Source: Streptomyces sp. NBC_00224 (GTDB lineage Bacteria > Actinomycetota > Actinomycetes > Streptomycetales > Streptomycetaceae). From it: 64,000 nucleotides of DNA. This document shows, in pieces, positions 56,756-64,000 of this stretch. How positions within the stretch are numbered: position 1 is the stretch's first letter; each line of letters opens with the position of its first letter. A program made the translations under genes and the position numbers. The stretch is from assembly GCF_041435195.1 (NCBI RefSeq), contig NZ_CP108106.1, positions 7,639,001-7,703,000 of the forward strand, given 5' to 3'. Below the pieces are notes generated by a model, which was given only the letters and a program-made list of their open reading frames with translations, ran no database searches and was not told where the DNA came from.

Positions 56756-58564
56756 CTAGCGGTGCAGCAGTTGGGTCGTCGCCAGTTCGCGGTACAGGCT
56801 GTCGTTGTCCATCAGCTGGGCGTGGGTCCCCACCGCTCGTACGCGCCCGGCCTCCATGACCACGATGCGGTCGGCCGTCGTCACGGTGGACAGCCGGTGG
56901 GCGACCACCAGGACCGTGGTGGTGCGGGCGGCGTCGGTGACGGTGTCGCGCAGGGCCGCCTCATTGGCCGCGTCGAGCTGCGAGGTGGCCTCGTCCAGTA
57001 GGAGCAGTCTCGGCCGGCGCAGCAGGGCACGGGCGATCGCCACGCGCTGCCGCTCGCCGCCGGAGAGCCGGCAGCCCCGATGGCCGACGTGGGTGTCCAG
57101 GCCGTGGGGCAGACGGTCGGCCACGCCTTCCAGCCGGGCCAGTCGAAGGATGTGCCGGAGCTGGTCCGGCGTCGCCTCGCCGACTCCCAGCGTCAGGTTG
57201 TCGCGCAGGGTGCCCGCGAGGACGGGGGAGTCCTGTTCGACGTAGCCGATGTTCGCCCGCAACTCGGCCAGCGGCCACTCCCGTACGTCCTTGCCGTCCA
57301 GTGACACACGGCCGGCATCGGGCTCGTAGAACCGCTCGATCAGGGAGAACGCGGTGGTCTTGCCCGCCCCCGACGGCCCCACGAACGCGGTCAGGCCGTA
57401 CCCGGGAACCGTGAAGGAGACCCGCCGGTGGACGTCGGGCAGCCCCGGGCGGTAGGCGAAGCGCACCTCGTGGAACGCCACGGTGGCGGGCAGAGGCTTC
57501 CGTTCGCGCACTCCCTCTGCCTCCAGTTCCTCCGCCTCCAGCTCCTCCACCTCCCGGATGCGGGCGGCCGCGGCCGAGCCGATCTGGAACTGGCCGACGC
57601 CTTCCACCAGTTGGCCGATCCGGGGTGCCAGCGCGAAGAGGTAGAGGAGGAAGGCCACCAGCGTGGAGACACCGATCGCGCCGGAGGTGACCCGCGCGCC
57701 CCCCACTCCCAGTACGACGAGGAAGCAGATCTGTACGACCACCGCCGACACGGTCGCGGACAGCGCCTCCCACGCGGCGGCGCGCACACCGGTGCGGCGG
57801 GCGTGTTCGGCCGCCTGGTGCAGTACCGCGGCCTCCCGCTGCTCGGCGCCGGACGCCTTGACCGTACGGAACGCGCCCAGGGCCCGTTCGAGTGCGGCCG
57901 CCATGCGGCCGACCGCCTCCTGGGTGTGCCGGGTGGCACGGCCGATGCGCGGGGAGACCACCGCGACGACGACGCCCACGAACGCGATCACGGCGAGCGT
58001 GACGCCGAGCAGCACGGCGTCCAGCAGCCCCATCATGACGAGCGTCGCCGCGGTGATCAGCGTGCCCGTGACGGCGGCCGACACCGCCTGGGGGGCGGTC
58101 TGACGCAGCAGCGCGGTGTCGGAGGTGGCGCGGGTGATCAGATCGCCCGGCTCGGTGCGCTCCAGCACCGGCACACGCAGCCGCAGGAGGCGGTCGGCCA
58201 GCCGGCGGCGGGCGGCGCAGACGACGGACTCGGCGGACCGGTCCAGTACATAGTGGCCGAGGCCGGCGAGGATTCCGCCCGCCACGACCAGCAGGCTGAG
58301 CGCGAGGACGGGGCCGGCCGCCAGGTGCCCACGGCGGCCCATGTCGTCCATCACGTGCTTCGCCGCGAGGGGTTGCGCCAGTCCCATCAGGCTGCCCAGC
58401 AGGCCGAGGAGGACCCCGGCGAGCATGCGGGCACGCTGTGGACGGAGGTGGCCCATGAGGGCGCGGTGGCCGGACCGGTAGGTGCGCCGCGGTTCGTCCC
58501 GCCGGGCCGTCGCGGGATCGTCGTCGGACGTGCGGCCGGTCTCGACGGGAGGCGCTGCGGTCAC
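56756..58564 (-). CDS. Lasso peptide exporter, ABC transporter permease/ATPase (LasD type)
   Basis: This 602-residue half-transporter has a six-span membrane domain (first spans [20 protein letters not shown] and [19 protein letters not shown]). The NBD has Walker [11 protein letters not shown], signature [15 protein letters not shown], Walker [13 protein letters not shown] and H-loop VVAHRLS. GTG at 58564 is 4 nt after the B2 stop, so it is the last gene of the lasso operon and should export, and possibly confer immunity to, the lasso peptide. It could also serve the neighbouring lanthipeptide, which has no transporter of its own. The linker repeats [12 protein letters not shown]. Confidence 0.85.
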   Translation of the reverse strand: MTAAPPVETGRTSDDDPATARRDEPRRTYRSGHRALMGHLRPQRARMLAGVLLGLLGSLMGLAQPLAAKHVMDDMGRRGHLAAGPVLALSLLVVAGGILAGLGHYVLDRSAESVVCAARRRLADRLLRLRVPVLERTEPGDLITRATSDTALLRQTAPQAVSAAVTGTLITAATLVMMGLLDAVLLGVTLAVIAFVGVVVAVVSPRIGRATRHTQEAVGRMAAALERALGAFRTVKASGAEQREAAVLHQAAEHARRTGVRAAAWEALSATVSAVVVQICFLVVLGVGGARVTSGAIGVSTLVAFLLYLFALAPRIGQLVEGVGQFQIGSAAAARIREVEELEAEELEAEGVRERKPLPATVAFHEVRFAYRPGLPDVHRRVSFTVPGYGLTAFVGPSGAGKTTAFSLIERFYEPDAGRVSLDGKDVREWPLAELRANIGYVEQDSPVLAGTLRDNLTLGVGEATPDQLRHILRLARLEGVADRLPHGLDTHVGHRGCRLSGGERQRVAIARALLRRPRLLLLDEATSQLDAANEAALRDTVTDAARTTTVLVVAHRLSTVTTADRIVVMEAGRVRAVGTHAQLMDNDSLYRELATTQLLHR

Positions 58565-58568
58565 GGCC

Positions 58569-58985
58569 TCACTCCACGGCGAAGAAGCGCTGGAAGTAGT
58601 CGGCCGGGGTGCCCTCGCCGACGAGTTCGCCCTCGGCCTCCACCCAGGCGTGTGCGGCGAACGGCGGACGGGTGCGCACCCCCACGCACCAGGTGGGCCA
58701 CTGACCGCGGCAGCGGCAGAGCAGCACGGTGGCCAGCGACCGGGGCAGGCACCCCCGGTGCCCGCCCGCGGCCAGGCTCACGGCGAGCACCGTCTCCCGT
58801 GCCCGCGTCGCCTCGGTGAGGGTCGCGGGCCGGGCTCCTCTGCGCAGCAGCCCCAGGACGGCCCGGATGCGGCCGGGTGGCAGGGTGGCCAGCGCATGCG
58901 CGCAGCCCACCACCAGCCGGGCCGCGACCCGGCGGGCCGGCGGAACGGAGCGAGGGTCGTAGGGAACCGCTTCCGGCGTCGACAT
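58569..58985 (-). CDS. Lasso peptide leader peptidase (B2, transglutaminase-like)
   Basis: This 138-residue protein has the B2 cysteine protease features. [20 protein letters not shown] holds the catalytic Cys, and [17 protein letters not shown] holds the His of the H-A-W-V/A motif. B2 removes the leader from the lasso precursor in concert with B1. ATG at 58985 is preceded by GAGGAACGG. Gene order C-B1-B2-D is standard for actinobacterial lasso clusters, with B split into two proteins. Confidence 0.88.
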   Translation of the reverse strand: MSTPEAVPYDPRSVPPARRVAARLVVGCAHALATLPPGRIRAVLGLLRRGARPATLTEATRARETVLAVSLAAGGHRGCLPRSLATVLLCRCRGQWPTWCVGVRTRPPFAAHAWVEAEGELVGEGTPADYFQRFFAVE

Positions 58986-59053
58986 TCCGTTCCTCTTCTC
59001 TGCGGACCCGCGGACCCGCGGATTCTCTGCGGACGGCCATGGTGTCCACGGGC

Positions 59054-59311
59054 TTACGGGGCGATGAGTCCCGCCGAGCTCAGGTCGTCCACGATGCGCG
59101 TGACGTCCCGCGCCGCCGTCTCCGCGTCGACGCCGTCGTACTGTTCGAGCAGGTTCGCCACCGCCCGCTCGGCGCCGTGGCCGTCCAGCAGGGTCTGCAG
59201 GACCAGTGCCGCGGTGGGGTTGAGGGTCCAGTACTCGGCGCGCTTCTGGTCGAGCAGGGCCATGCCGTACTCGGTCTCGGTGAGCAGGACGTCGGGCTTC
59301 AGCGTGCACAT
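59054..59311 (-). CDS. Lasso peptide recognition protein (B1, RRE/PqqD-like)
   Basis: This 85-residue winged-helix protein matches the RiPP recognition element of lasso systems: ETEYGMALLDQKRAEYWTLN, PTAALVLQTLLDGHGAERAV and VTRIVDDLSSAGLI. It binds the leader, especially its Y-x-x-P-x-L motif, and delivers the peptide to B2 and C. The start ATG (MCTLKPDVLL) lies 4 nt after the cyclase stop, with GAGAAGGGTGAG upstream. It is followed by B2 after 68 nt. Confidence 0.9.
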   Translation of the reverse strand: MCTLKPDVLLTETEYGMALLDQKRAEYWTLNPTAALVLQTLLDGHGAERAVANLLEQYDGVDAETAARDVTRIVDDLSSAGLIAP

Positions 59312-59315
59312 CGGC

Positions 59316-61190
59316 TCACCCTTCTCGGCCGGCCGTGGGTCCGGCCTGGGACGGTGTCATCTCCCGGGAGCGCAGCCACACTTCGCAGGCCACGGTCGAA
59401 TGCAGCAGATAGCTCTCGGTCTCCGCGGACAGGGAGCGGCGGCACCACTCGCGCAGGACCCGCTCGTCGACGAGCCCGAGCCGGGCCAGCCGGGAGTCCT
59501 CGCACAGCGCGAGCAGCCGGGCACGGTGGCGACGCAGCCCCGCCTCTTCCTCGAAGGTGGCATTGGCCTTGGTGCCGCGCGTACGGCTGGCCTCCGGCAC
59601 GATGCCGCGCATGGCCTCGACGATGAGCGGCTTGTAGCGCCAGGGCGTGATCCGCTCCTGCGGCCGCACGGCGAGGGCCGCCTCGATCACGCGGTCGTCG
59701 TAGTACGGCGCCGCCACGGTGATCCCGAGCGGCGCGGCCATCTGCCCGATGTGCCGGGTCCACTGGGAGATGCCGTCCATGGCGACCAGCTCGCGGTGTT
59801 CGCCGTGGTCCCGGCCGCGTGGCCCGACGTCGCGGAGGCGGTCGCGGAGCAGGGCACGCACCGCCTCGACGGCCTCGGGGGTGGCCCAGGGCGGCATCCT
59901 GGGCGGCACCGACCAGTCGAGCAGCGGCTCCTGCACGGGGACGGGCGGCGCGGTCAGGTCGCGGGCGACCCGGCCCAGCCAGGACCGGTACGAGCGGCGG
60001 TCGAGCAGCTGGTGCGCCGTCCGCCCCCGCGCCCACTGGTACTTCGCGCCGTACCCGCGTATGTGGCGCAGGGCGATGAAGGGATGGGTCCGTACCAGGG
60101 CGTGCAGCCGGGCGGGTGTTCCGGCGAGGAGCTCGTCGCCTCCCAGCCCGGTCAGATGCAGCCCGGAGCCCCGGGCCGCCGCCAGCGCCACGATGTGCAT
60201 GCGCCGGTTGCGGTCCACCGTGAGGATGCTGGGGGTGTCCAGGAGGTCGTCGAGCACGTCGATGCCGTCGAAGGTCATGGCCACCTCCCCGGCCGGTACG
60301 ACGTGGTGCTCGATCGTTTCCAGGGCCTGGACGGTCCGCTGCGCCCAGTGCACGTCGTCGCCGAGCTCGTCGTGGAGGGCGGCGGTGTACGCGACGACCT
60401 TCGCACCGCCGCGTGCGGCGGTGCAGCACACGGCGGTGGAGTCAAGCCCGCCCAGGTCCGCCGTCACCAGATCGCGCCCCCGCGTGCGCGCCTCGACAGC
60501 GGCGGTCAGTGCCTCGCGCAGTTCTACGGCACCCTCGGCGAGGGGGATCTCGGGTTCGGGCGGTGACCACCAGCGGGTCGTCCGGGCCCGGCCGCGGGCG
60601 TCCAGGGTGAGGCCGTGGCCGCCGGGCACGGCGTGCACGCCGTGCCACATCGGGGATCCGGAGAGCGGGTACGGCACCGATGCGAGCAGTTCGAGGGCGA
60701 GCCGGTGCTCGTCCAGCTCGGCGCCGACGAGTTCGGCGAGCACATCGGCCCGGTCGGACGCCAGGCTCACGCCCGCGGAGCCCGGCGACGCGGGATCGGT
60801 GTGGAACACGCGCCGCAGACCGACGACACCGCCCCGTACCAGGACCCGCCCGCCGCAACTGGCGACCAGGTGGAAGCTGCCGGTCCAGGCGGCGGCGAAG
60901 CGGTCGAGCGCCGTGAGGGAAGACGCCGCGGAGGTCGCGGTGGCGGCGCGTTGCACCTCCTGGGTCGTGACGGTGTGCTCCCCGATCAGGGCGACACGCA
61001 CGCCGCGGTGCTTCGCCGCGACGATCGTCTCGGGCGCCCAACGGCCCACCAGCCAGGGCCGGCCGGAGGCATGGCACAGACTCCGGTTCGCGTGGGCAAG
61101 CGCTTTGGCGGCGAGGGCGGCGGCCGCGTCCGTATCGGGCAGGACGGCGAACCAGGCGGGCAGAGCCCGCAGGGACAGGAACTCTTGCAC
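59316..61190 (-). CDS. Lasso peptide cyclase (C, asparagine-synthetase-like)
   Basis: This 624-residue enzyme activates the ring Asp/Glu with ATP and forms the macrolactam. The C-terminal asparagine-synthetase B region contains the PP-loop LVTADLGGLDSTAVCCTAAR (canonical S-G-G-x-D-S, here L-G-G-L-D-S) and LTGLGGDELLAG. PYYDDRVIEAALAVRPQERI and PWRYKPLIVEAMRGIVPE form the conserved end. The N-terminal glutaminase-like part lacks the catalytic Cys2, as in all lasso cyclases. GTG at 61190 has CGGAGG eight bases upstream. It follows the precursor gene after ~160 nt. Confidence 0.9.
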   Translation of the reverse strand: MQEFLSLRALPAWFAVLPDTDAAAALAAKALAHANRSLCHASGRPWLVGRWAPETIVAAKHRGVRVALIGEHTVTTQEVQRAATATSAASSLTALDRFAAAWTGSFHLVASCGGRVLVRGGVVGLRRVFHTDPASPGSAGVSLASDRADVLAELVGAELDEHRLALELLASVPYPLSGSPMWHGVHAVPGGHGLTLDARGRARTTRWWSPPEPEIPLAEGAVELREALTAAVEARTRGRDLVTADLGGLDSTAVCCTAARGGAKVVAYTAALHDELGDDVHWAQRTVQALETIEHHVVPAGEVAMTFDGIDVLDDLLDTPSILTVDRNRRMHIVALAAARGSGLHLTGLGGDELLAGTPARLHALVRTHPFIALRHIRGYGAKYQWARGRTAHQLLDRRSYRSWLGRVARDLTAPPVPVQEPLLDWSVPPRMPPWATPEAVEAVRALLRDRLRDVGPRGRDHGEHRELVAMDGISQWTRHIGQMAAPLGITVAAPYYDDRVIEAALAVRPQERITPWRYKPLIVEAMRGIVPEASRTRGTKANATFEEEAGLRRHRARLLALCEDSRLARLGLVDERVLREWCRRSLSAETESYLLHSTVACEVWLRSREMTPSQAGPTAGREG

Positions 61191-61352
61191 GGCTATGGCC
61201 TCCGGTCGGCAGTGTCCAAGGGGGAGGGCTCACGCTTCACGGCAAAGGGATCGGGTGGCGGCTGGATGCCGCCACCCGATGGCCGGGCCGGTTCAGCGAC
61301 CGGCAGGCCTACGGCAGGACTCGCACCGCGCGGCGGTCACGAGCCGCCCGCG

Positions 61353-61460
61353 TCAGAGGAGCTGCTTGCCGCCGAGGACGTCCTTGGGCCCGTGGTCCTT
61401 GATTCCCGTGACCTTGCGGAAACCGCCGGCCTTGGCGAGGGTGGGGCGCTCGTACGTCAT
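61353..61460 (-). CDS. Lasso peptide precursor (A), 35 aa
   Basis: The leader reads MTYERPTLAKAGGFRKVTG and contains the Y-x-x-P-x-L-x-x-x-G-x-F motif bound by B1, with Thr at the penultimate leader position. The core is then IKDHGPKDVLGGKQLL: Ile1 N-terminus, Asp8 acceptor, eight-residue ring, eight-residue tail. If cleavage is one residue earlier, Gly1-Asp9 would give a nine-residue ring. AAAAGGAG seven bases before the ATG at 61460 fixes this start against longer upstream frames. It heads the A-C-B1-B2-D operon. Confidence 0.88.
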   Translation of the reverse strand: MTYERPTLAKAGGFRKVTGIKDHGPKDVLGGKQLL

Positions 61461-61902
61461 GGTGGAACTCCTTTTCCCGTTGGGGATGATGAGATTCACA
61501 GGCGCGCCTGAAGCGGATTCGCGATGCGCGAAAGGGCTGCCGTTTCCGGCTTTCCCGAGCGGTGAAATCCGCATCGCCACCGTAATTACGATAAGAACAT
61601 CATCACAACGAGCGTCCGGGGGTGGTGCGCAGCGCGCGGAGGGCGTGACTTTCGCCCGTGCGACCGTGGTCCGGTCGCACCCGCCCCAGGGTGTGACCAG
61701 TGGGGCTGTGAGGGCCGCTCGGGTTTCTGGTCAATAGAACCGCCCTTCGGCCGAAGAACCGCCCTTCGGCCAAGGACTCATCCGATCGGCAGGTGGAGCC
61801 GGGTCGGCGCCGCGGACCGCGCGTTGGGCTGTCCAACACCGCGCGTCCTCTCTACGGTGGTGGTCGACCGGCCCGACGGGCGGGAGACACGAAGGGGGCC
61901 GG
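61461..61902. promoter_or_regulatory. Divergent region between the lasso operon and the NB-ARC gene
   Basis: The 442-bp gap has an AT-rich patch at about 61578-61610 that is a likely lasso promoter on the minus strand, leaving a ~120-base leader. Two direct copies of GAACCGCCCTTCGGCC (61737-61752 and 61756-61771) enclose the palindrome TTCGGCCGAA, possibly an operator or termination element. No protein-coding frame is convincing. Confidence 0.45.
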
Positions 61903-64000
61903 GTGGAAGCCGAGTTGACCGCGCTCGCGGCATCGGGTGCGACGAGCCTGGTCGGGCTCATGGTCTCGGACTCCTGGGCACAGGCCAGGGAGCGGTTGGG
62001 ACGCTTCCTCGCTCGTCGGCGAGGAGACGCGGACGGCGCGGACGGGACGCGCGGCGCCGGGGACGCGGAGGACTCCGGGGACGCCGAGGACGAGCTCCAG
62101 GCCACCAGTGACGAGCTGGAGGCGGCGCGCGCCGGACGGGACGAGCGTGCTGTGGCGGACCTTGAGGAACGCTGGTCGCGGCGGCTGCTGCAGATCCTCC
62201 GGGAGGACCCGGACGCGGCCGGGGAGTTGCGGCGGCTGCTCGACGAACTCGCCCCGGGACAGCCGCACTCGCCTCGCCCCCGGCCCGAGGTGCGGCCGGA
62301 CCAGGTGCCCGCCCTCACCGTCGCGTTCGTCAACCGCACGGCCGACCTCTCGGCCCTGGACCGGTGCTTCGCGGGCGGCGGGACCCGCGCCGCACAACAC
62401 ATCGGGATCGGCGTGCTCCACGGTCTGCCGGGCGTCGGCAAGACCGCGACCGCCTGCCACTGGGCGGACAGGTCCCGGGAGCTGTACCCCGACGGCCAGA
62501 TGTACGTGGACTTCGCGAGCCTGCACGGGCAGACCGGCGGCGACGTCTCCGAGGCCGTCGCCATGTGCCTCAGGTCGCTCGGGGTGAGCGACGACTGGAT
62601 GCCGCGCTCGCTCGCCGAGCGCACCGCCCTGTTCCGGTCGCGCTCCGCACAGCGCCGCATGCTGGTCGTCCTCGACGACGTCAGCCATCCCGCGCAGGTC
62701 AGACCACTCGTCCCCAAGGGGCCCGGCAGCGCGGTGCTCGTCACCAGCCACGGGAGACTCGGCGAACTGGTCCTGGACGGCGCCCGGTTGATCTCACTCG
62801 ACCCACTGGACGGGGACGGCGGGATGCGACTCCTCGCCGACCGCTGCGGCGAGGACGCCGTGGCCGCGGAGCGGTCGGCGGCCGAGCGGCTGGTGGAGCT
62901 GTGCGGCGGCCTTCCGGTGGCGCTGCACGTGGTGGCGGCCCGGCTGCTCACCGACCGCCGCCTGACCATGACCGGCCTGGCGGAGGAGCTCGCCGACGAG
63001 ACCGGACGGCTCGCCGGAATGTCGATGCGAGGGGAGCGCCCGGTGTCCGCCGTACTCGGCCCGTCGTACCGCATGCTGCCGCCCGACGCGGCCCGGCTCT
63101 ACCGGCTTCTGGGGTGGGCGCCGATGCGCACCTTCGACACCGCGACGGCCGCCGTCGCCGCCGGAATCGACACTCCGCGCGCGGCGGACCTCCTGGACGT
63201 ACTGGAGAGCGCGAGCCTGCTCGAAGGCTCCGCGGACGGCCGGTACCGCCTGCACGACCTCGTGCGGCTGCACGCCCGCGCATGCGCGGAGCGGGAGGAG
63301 GCGGACGGCGAGCGGGCGGCGCTGACGCGGCGCGTCGTCACGCACTACCTCGCCCTCACCGCCTCGGCGGACCGGGCGATCCGGGCGGACCGCCTGCGCA
63401 TCGCGGACCTCTCCGAGCTGCTGACGGAGACCCCCGACCCGTTCGCCGCGTCGGGTGGCCCGGCGCCGCTGGACTGGCTGGAGGCCGAGCGTACGAACAT
63501 CCTCCAGGTGCTCCGGGCGGCCTCGCGGCTGCAATTGCACGAGCACGTATGGCAGTTGGCCGAGGCCTTCACCGTCCTGTTCCTGCACCACCGCCACCTC
63601 GTCATGTGGCGGGAGTCCCTGGAGCTGGGCGCGGCCGCCGCGGCGGCGGAGCTGATGCCGGCGGCCGAGGCACGGCTGCGCAGCCTGCTGTCGCGGCCCC
63701 TCCTCGACCTCGGCGAGGACGACCGGGCGCGCGCGGAGCTGGAAGCGGCCGTCAGCTGCGCCGAGATCGCCGACCATGTCGTCCTGCGGGCGTCCGTGCA
63801 GGAGTTCCTCGGGCGGTCCTGGGACCGCGCCGACCCCGCTCGCGCCATCGAGGCGTACCGGCGCTCCCTCGAACTCAACCGCCGGGCGGGAGAGGCGCGC
63901 GGCGCGGCCATCGCGGCGTACTTCCTGGGATGCGCGCAGGACGCCCACGGCGACCACACCGACGCCCTGGTCACGCTGGGCCGGGCGCGGGAGGAACTGC
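61903..64000 (+). CDS. NB-ARC/TPR STAND protein, truncated by the window end
   Basis: About 699 residues are visible, starting at GTG 61903 (MEAELTALAASGATSLVGLM) with GAAGGGGG upstream. A short helical N-terminus and an acidic linker (~45-95) precede the NB-ARC module: Walker A VLHGLPGVGKTATACHWAD, Walker B MLVVLDDVS, the GLPLA-like motif CGGLPVALHV, and a winged helix with the HD-type segment YRLHDLVRLHARACAER. TPR-like repeats follow (EAYRRSLELNRRAGEARGAA) and continue past 64000. STAND proteins of this kind are regulators or defence switches. It is divergent from the lasso operon. Confidence 0.85.
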   Translation, partial: MEAELTALAASGATSLVGLMVSDSWAQARERLGRFLARRRGDADGADGTRGAGDAEDSGDAEDELQATSDELEAARAGRDERAVADLEERWSRRLLQILREDPDAAGELRRLLDELAPGQPHSPRPRPEVRPDQVPALTVAFVNRTADLSALDRCFAGGGTRAAQHIGIGVLHGLPGVGKTATACHWADRSRELYPDGQMYVDFASLHGQTGGDVSEAVAMCLRSLGVSDDWMPRSLAERTALFRSRSAQRRMLVVLDDVSHPAQVRPLVPKGPGSAVLVTSHGRLGELVLDGARLISLDPLDGDGGMRLLADRCGEDAVAAERSAAERLVELCGGLPVALHVVAARLLTDRRLTMTGLAEELADETGRLAGMSMRGERPVSAVLGPSYRMLPPDAARLYRLLGWAPMRTFDTATAAVAAGIDTPRAADLLDVLESASLLEGSADGRYRLHDLVRLHARACAEREEADGERAALTRRVVTHYLALTASADRAIRADRLRIADLSELLTETPDPFAASGGPAPLDWLEAERTNILQVLRAASRLQLHEHVWQLAEAFTVLFLHHRHLVMWRESLELGAAAAAAELMPAAEARLRSLLSRPLLDLGEDDRARAELEAAVSCAEIADHVVLRASVQEFLGRSWDRADPARAIEAYRRSLELNRRAGEARGAAIAAYFLGCAQDAHGDHTDALVTLGRAREEL

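Overview
The window is high-GC actinobacterial chromosome, almost certainly from a Streptomyces. The evidence is strong GC bias at third codon positions, frequent GTG/TTG starts, ATGA/GTGA stop-start overlaps, and streptomycete-type families such as DUF5994 proteins, slipin, PRC-barrel, XRE-cupin regulators and STAND/NB-ARC proteins. No rRNA or tRNA gene, CRISPR array, insertion sequence or phage module was seen.

Layout. (1) 1-13 kb: a truncated ankyrin gene, an ABM-fold monooxygenase, two permeases and a lipoprotein of an OpuC-type osmoprotectant importer without its ATPase, a GNAT enzyme, an RraA-like protein and an ankyrin protein. These are followed by an HTH-VWA protein paired with an atypical kinase, a DinB-like protein, and a slipin operon with DUF5994 proteins. 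(2) 13-16.6 kb: small membrane proteins, an anti-sigma-antagonist (STAS) protein and a STAS remnant, GNAT and PRC-barrel proteins, consistent with a stress-response neighbourhood. (3) 16.6-27 kb: a DD-carboxypeptidase and class B PBP pair, a LysR/serine-hydrolase pair, an orphan OpuCA-type ATPase, a prolyl-aminopeptidase-like hydrolase, a PIG-L deacetylase, an enoyl-CoA hydratase and an SDR.

(4) 27.3-36.6 kb is the most unusual part. Six codirectional, mostly overlapping genes encode a SLATT/DUF4231 membrane protein, a NACHT NTPase with LRR-like C-terminus, a MoxR AAA+ ATPase, a degenerate vWA-like protein, a 969-residue protein joining a WD40-like propeller to a catalytically dead trehalose-synthase-like (GH13) domain, and a TIR protein. 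This has the composition of an NTPase-controlled conflict or abortive-infection system: sensors (LRR, propeller, pseudo-glycosidase), switches (NACHT, MoxR/vWA) and effectors (TIR, SLATT).

(5) 36.7-53 kb: a probably leaderless XRE-cupin regulator, an acyl-CoA catabolic operon (quinone-oxidoreductase-like protein plus two acyl-CoA dehydrogenases), a five-gene nickel/peptide-type ABC importer behind a Nur-box-like operator, then a phosphodiesterase, an HTH_42 protein, a secreted propeller protein, DUF779, an MscS channel and a LuxR-type regulator.

(6) 52-61.5 kb holds two adjacent RiPP clusters. One is a class IV lanthipeptide synthetase with a 41-residue precursor. The other is a complete lasso-peptide cluster on the opposite strand (A-C-B1-B2-D) with a 35-residue precursor. 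A 13-bp hairpin separates them. The window ends inside a large NB-ARC/TPR STAND gene that starts at 61903.
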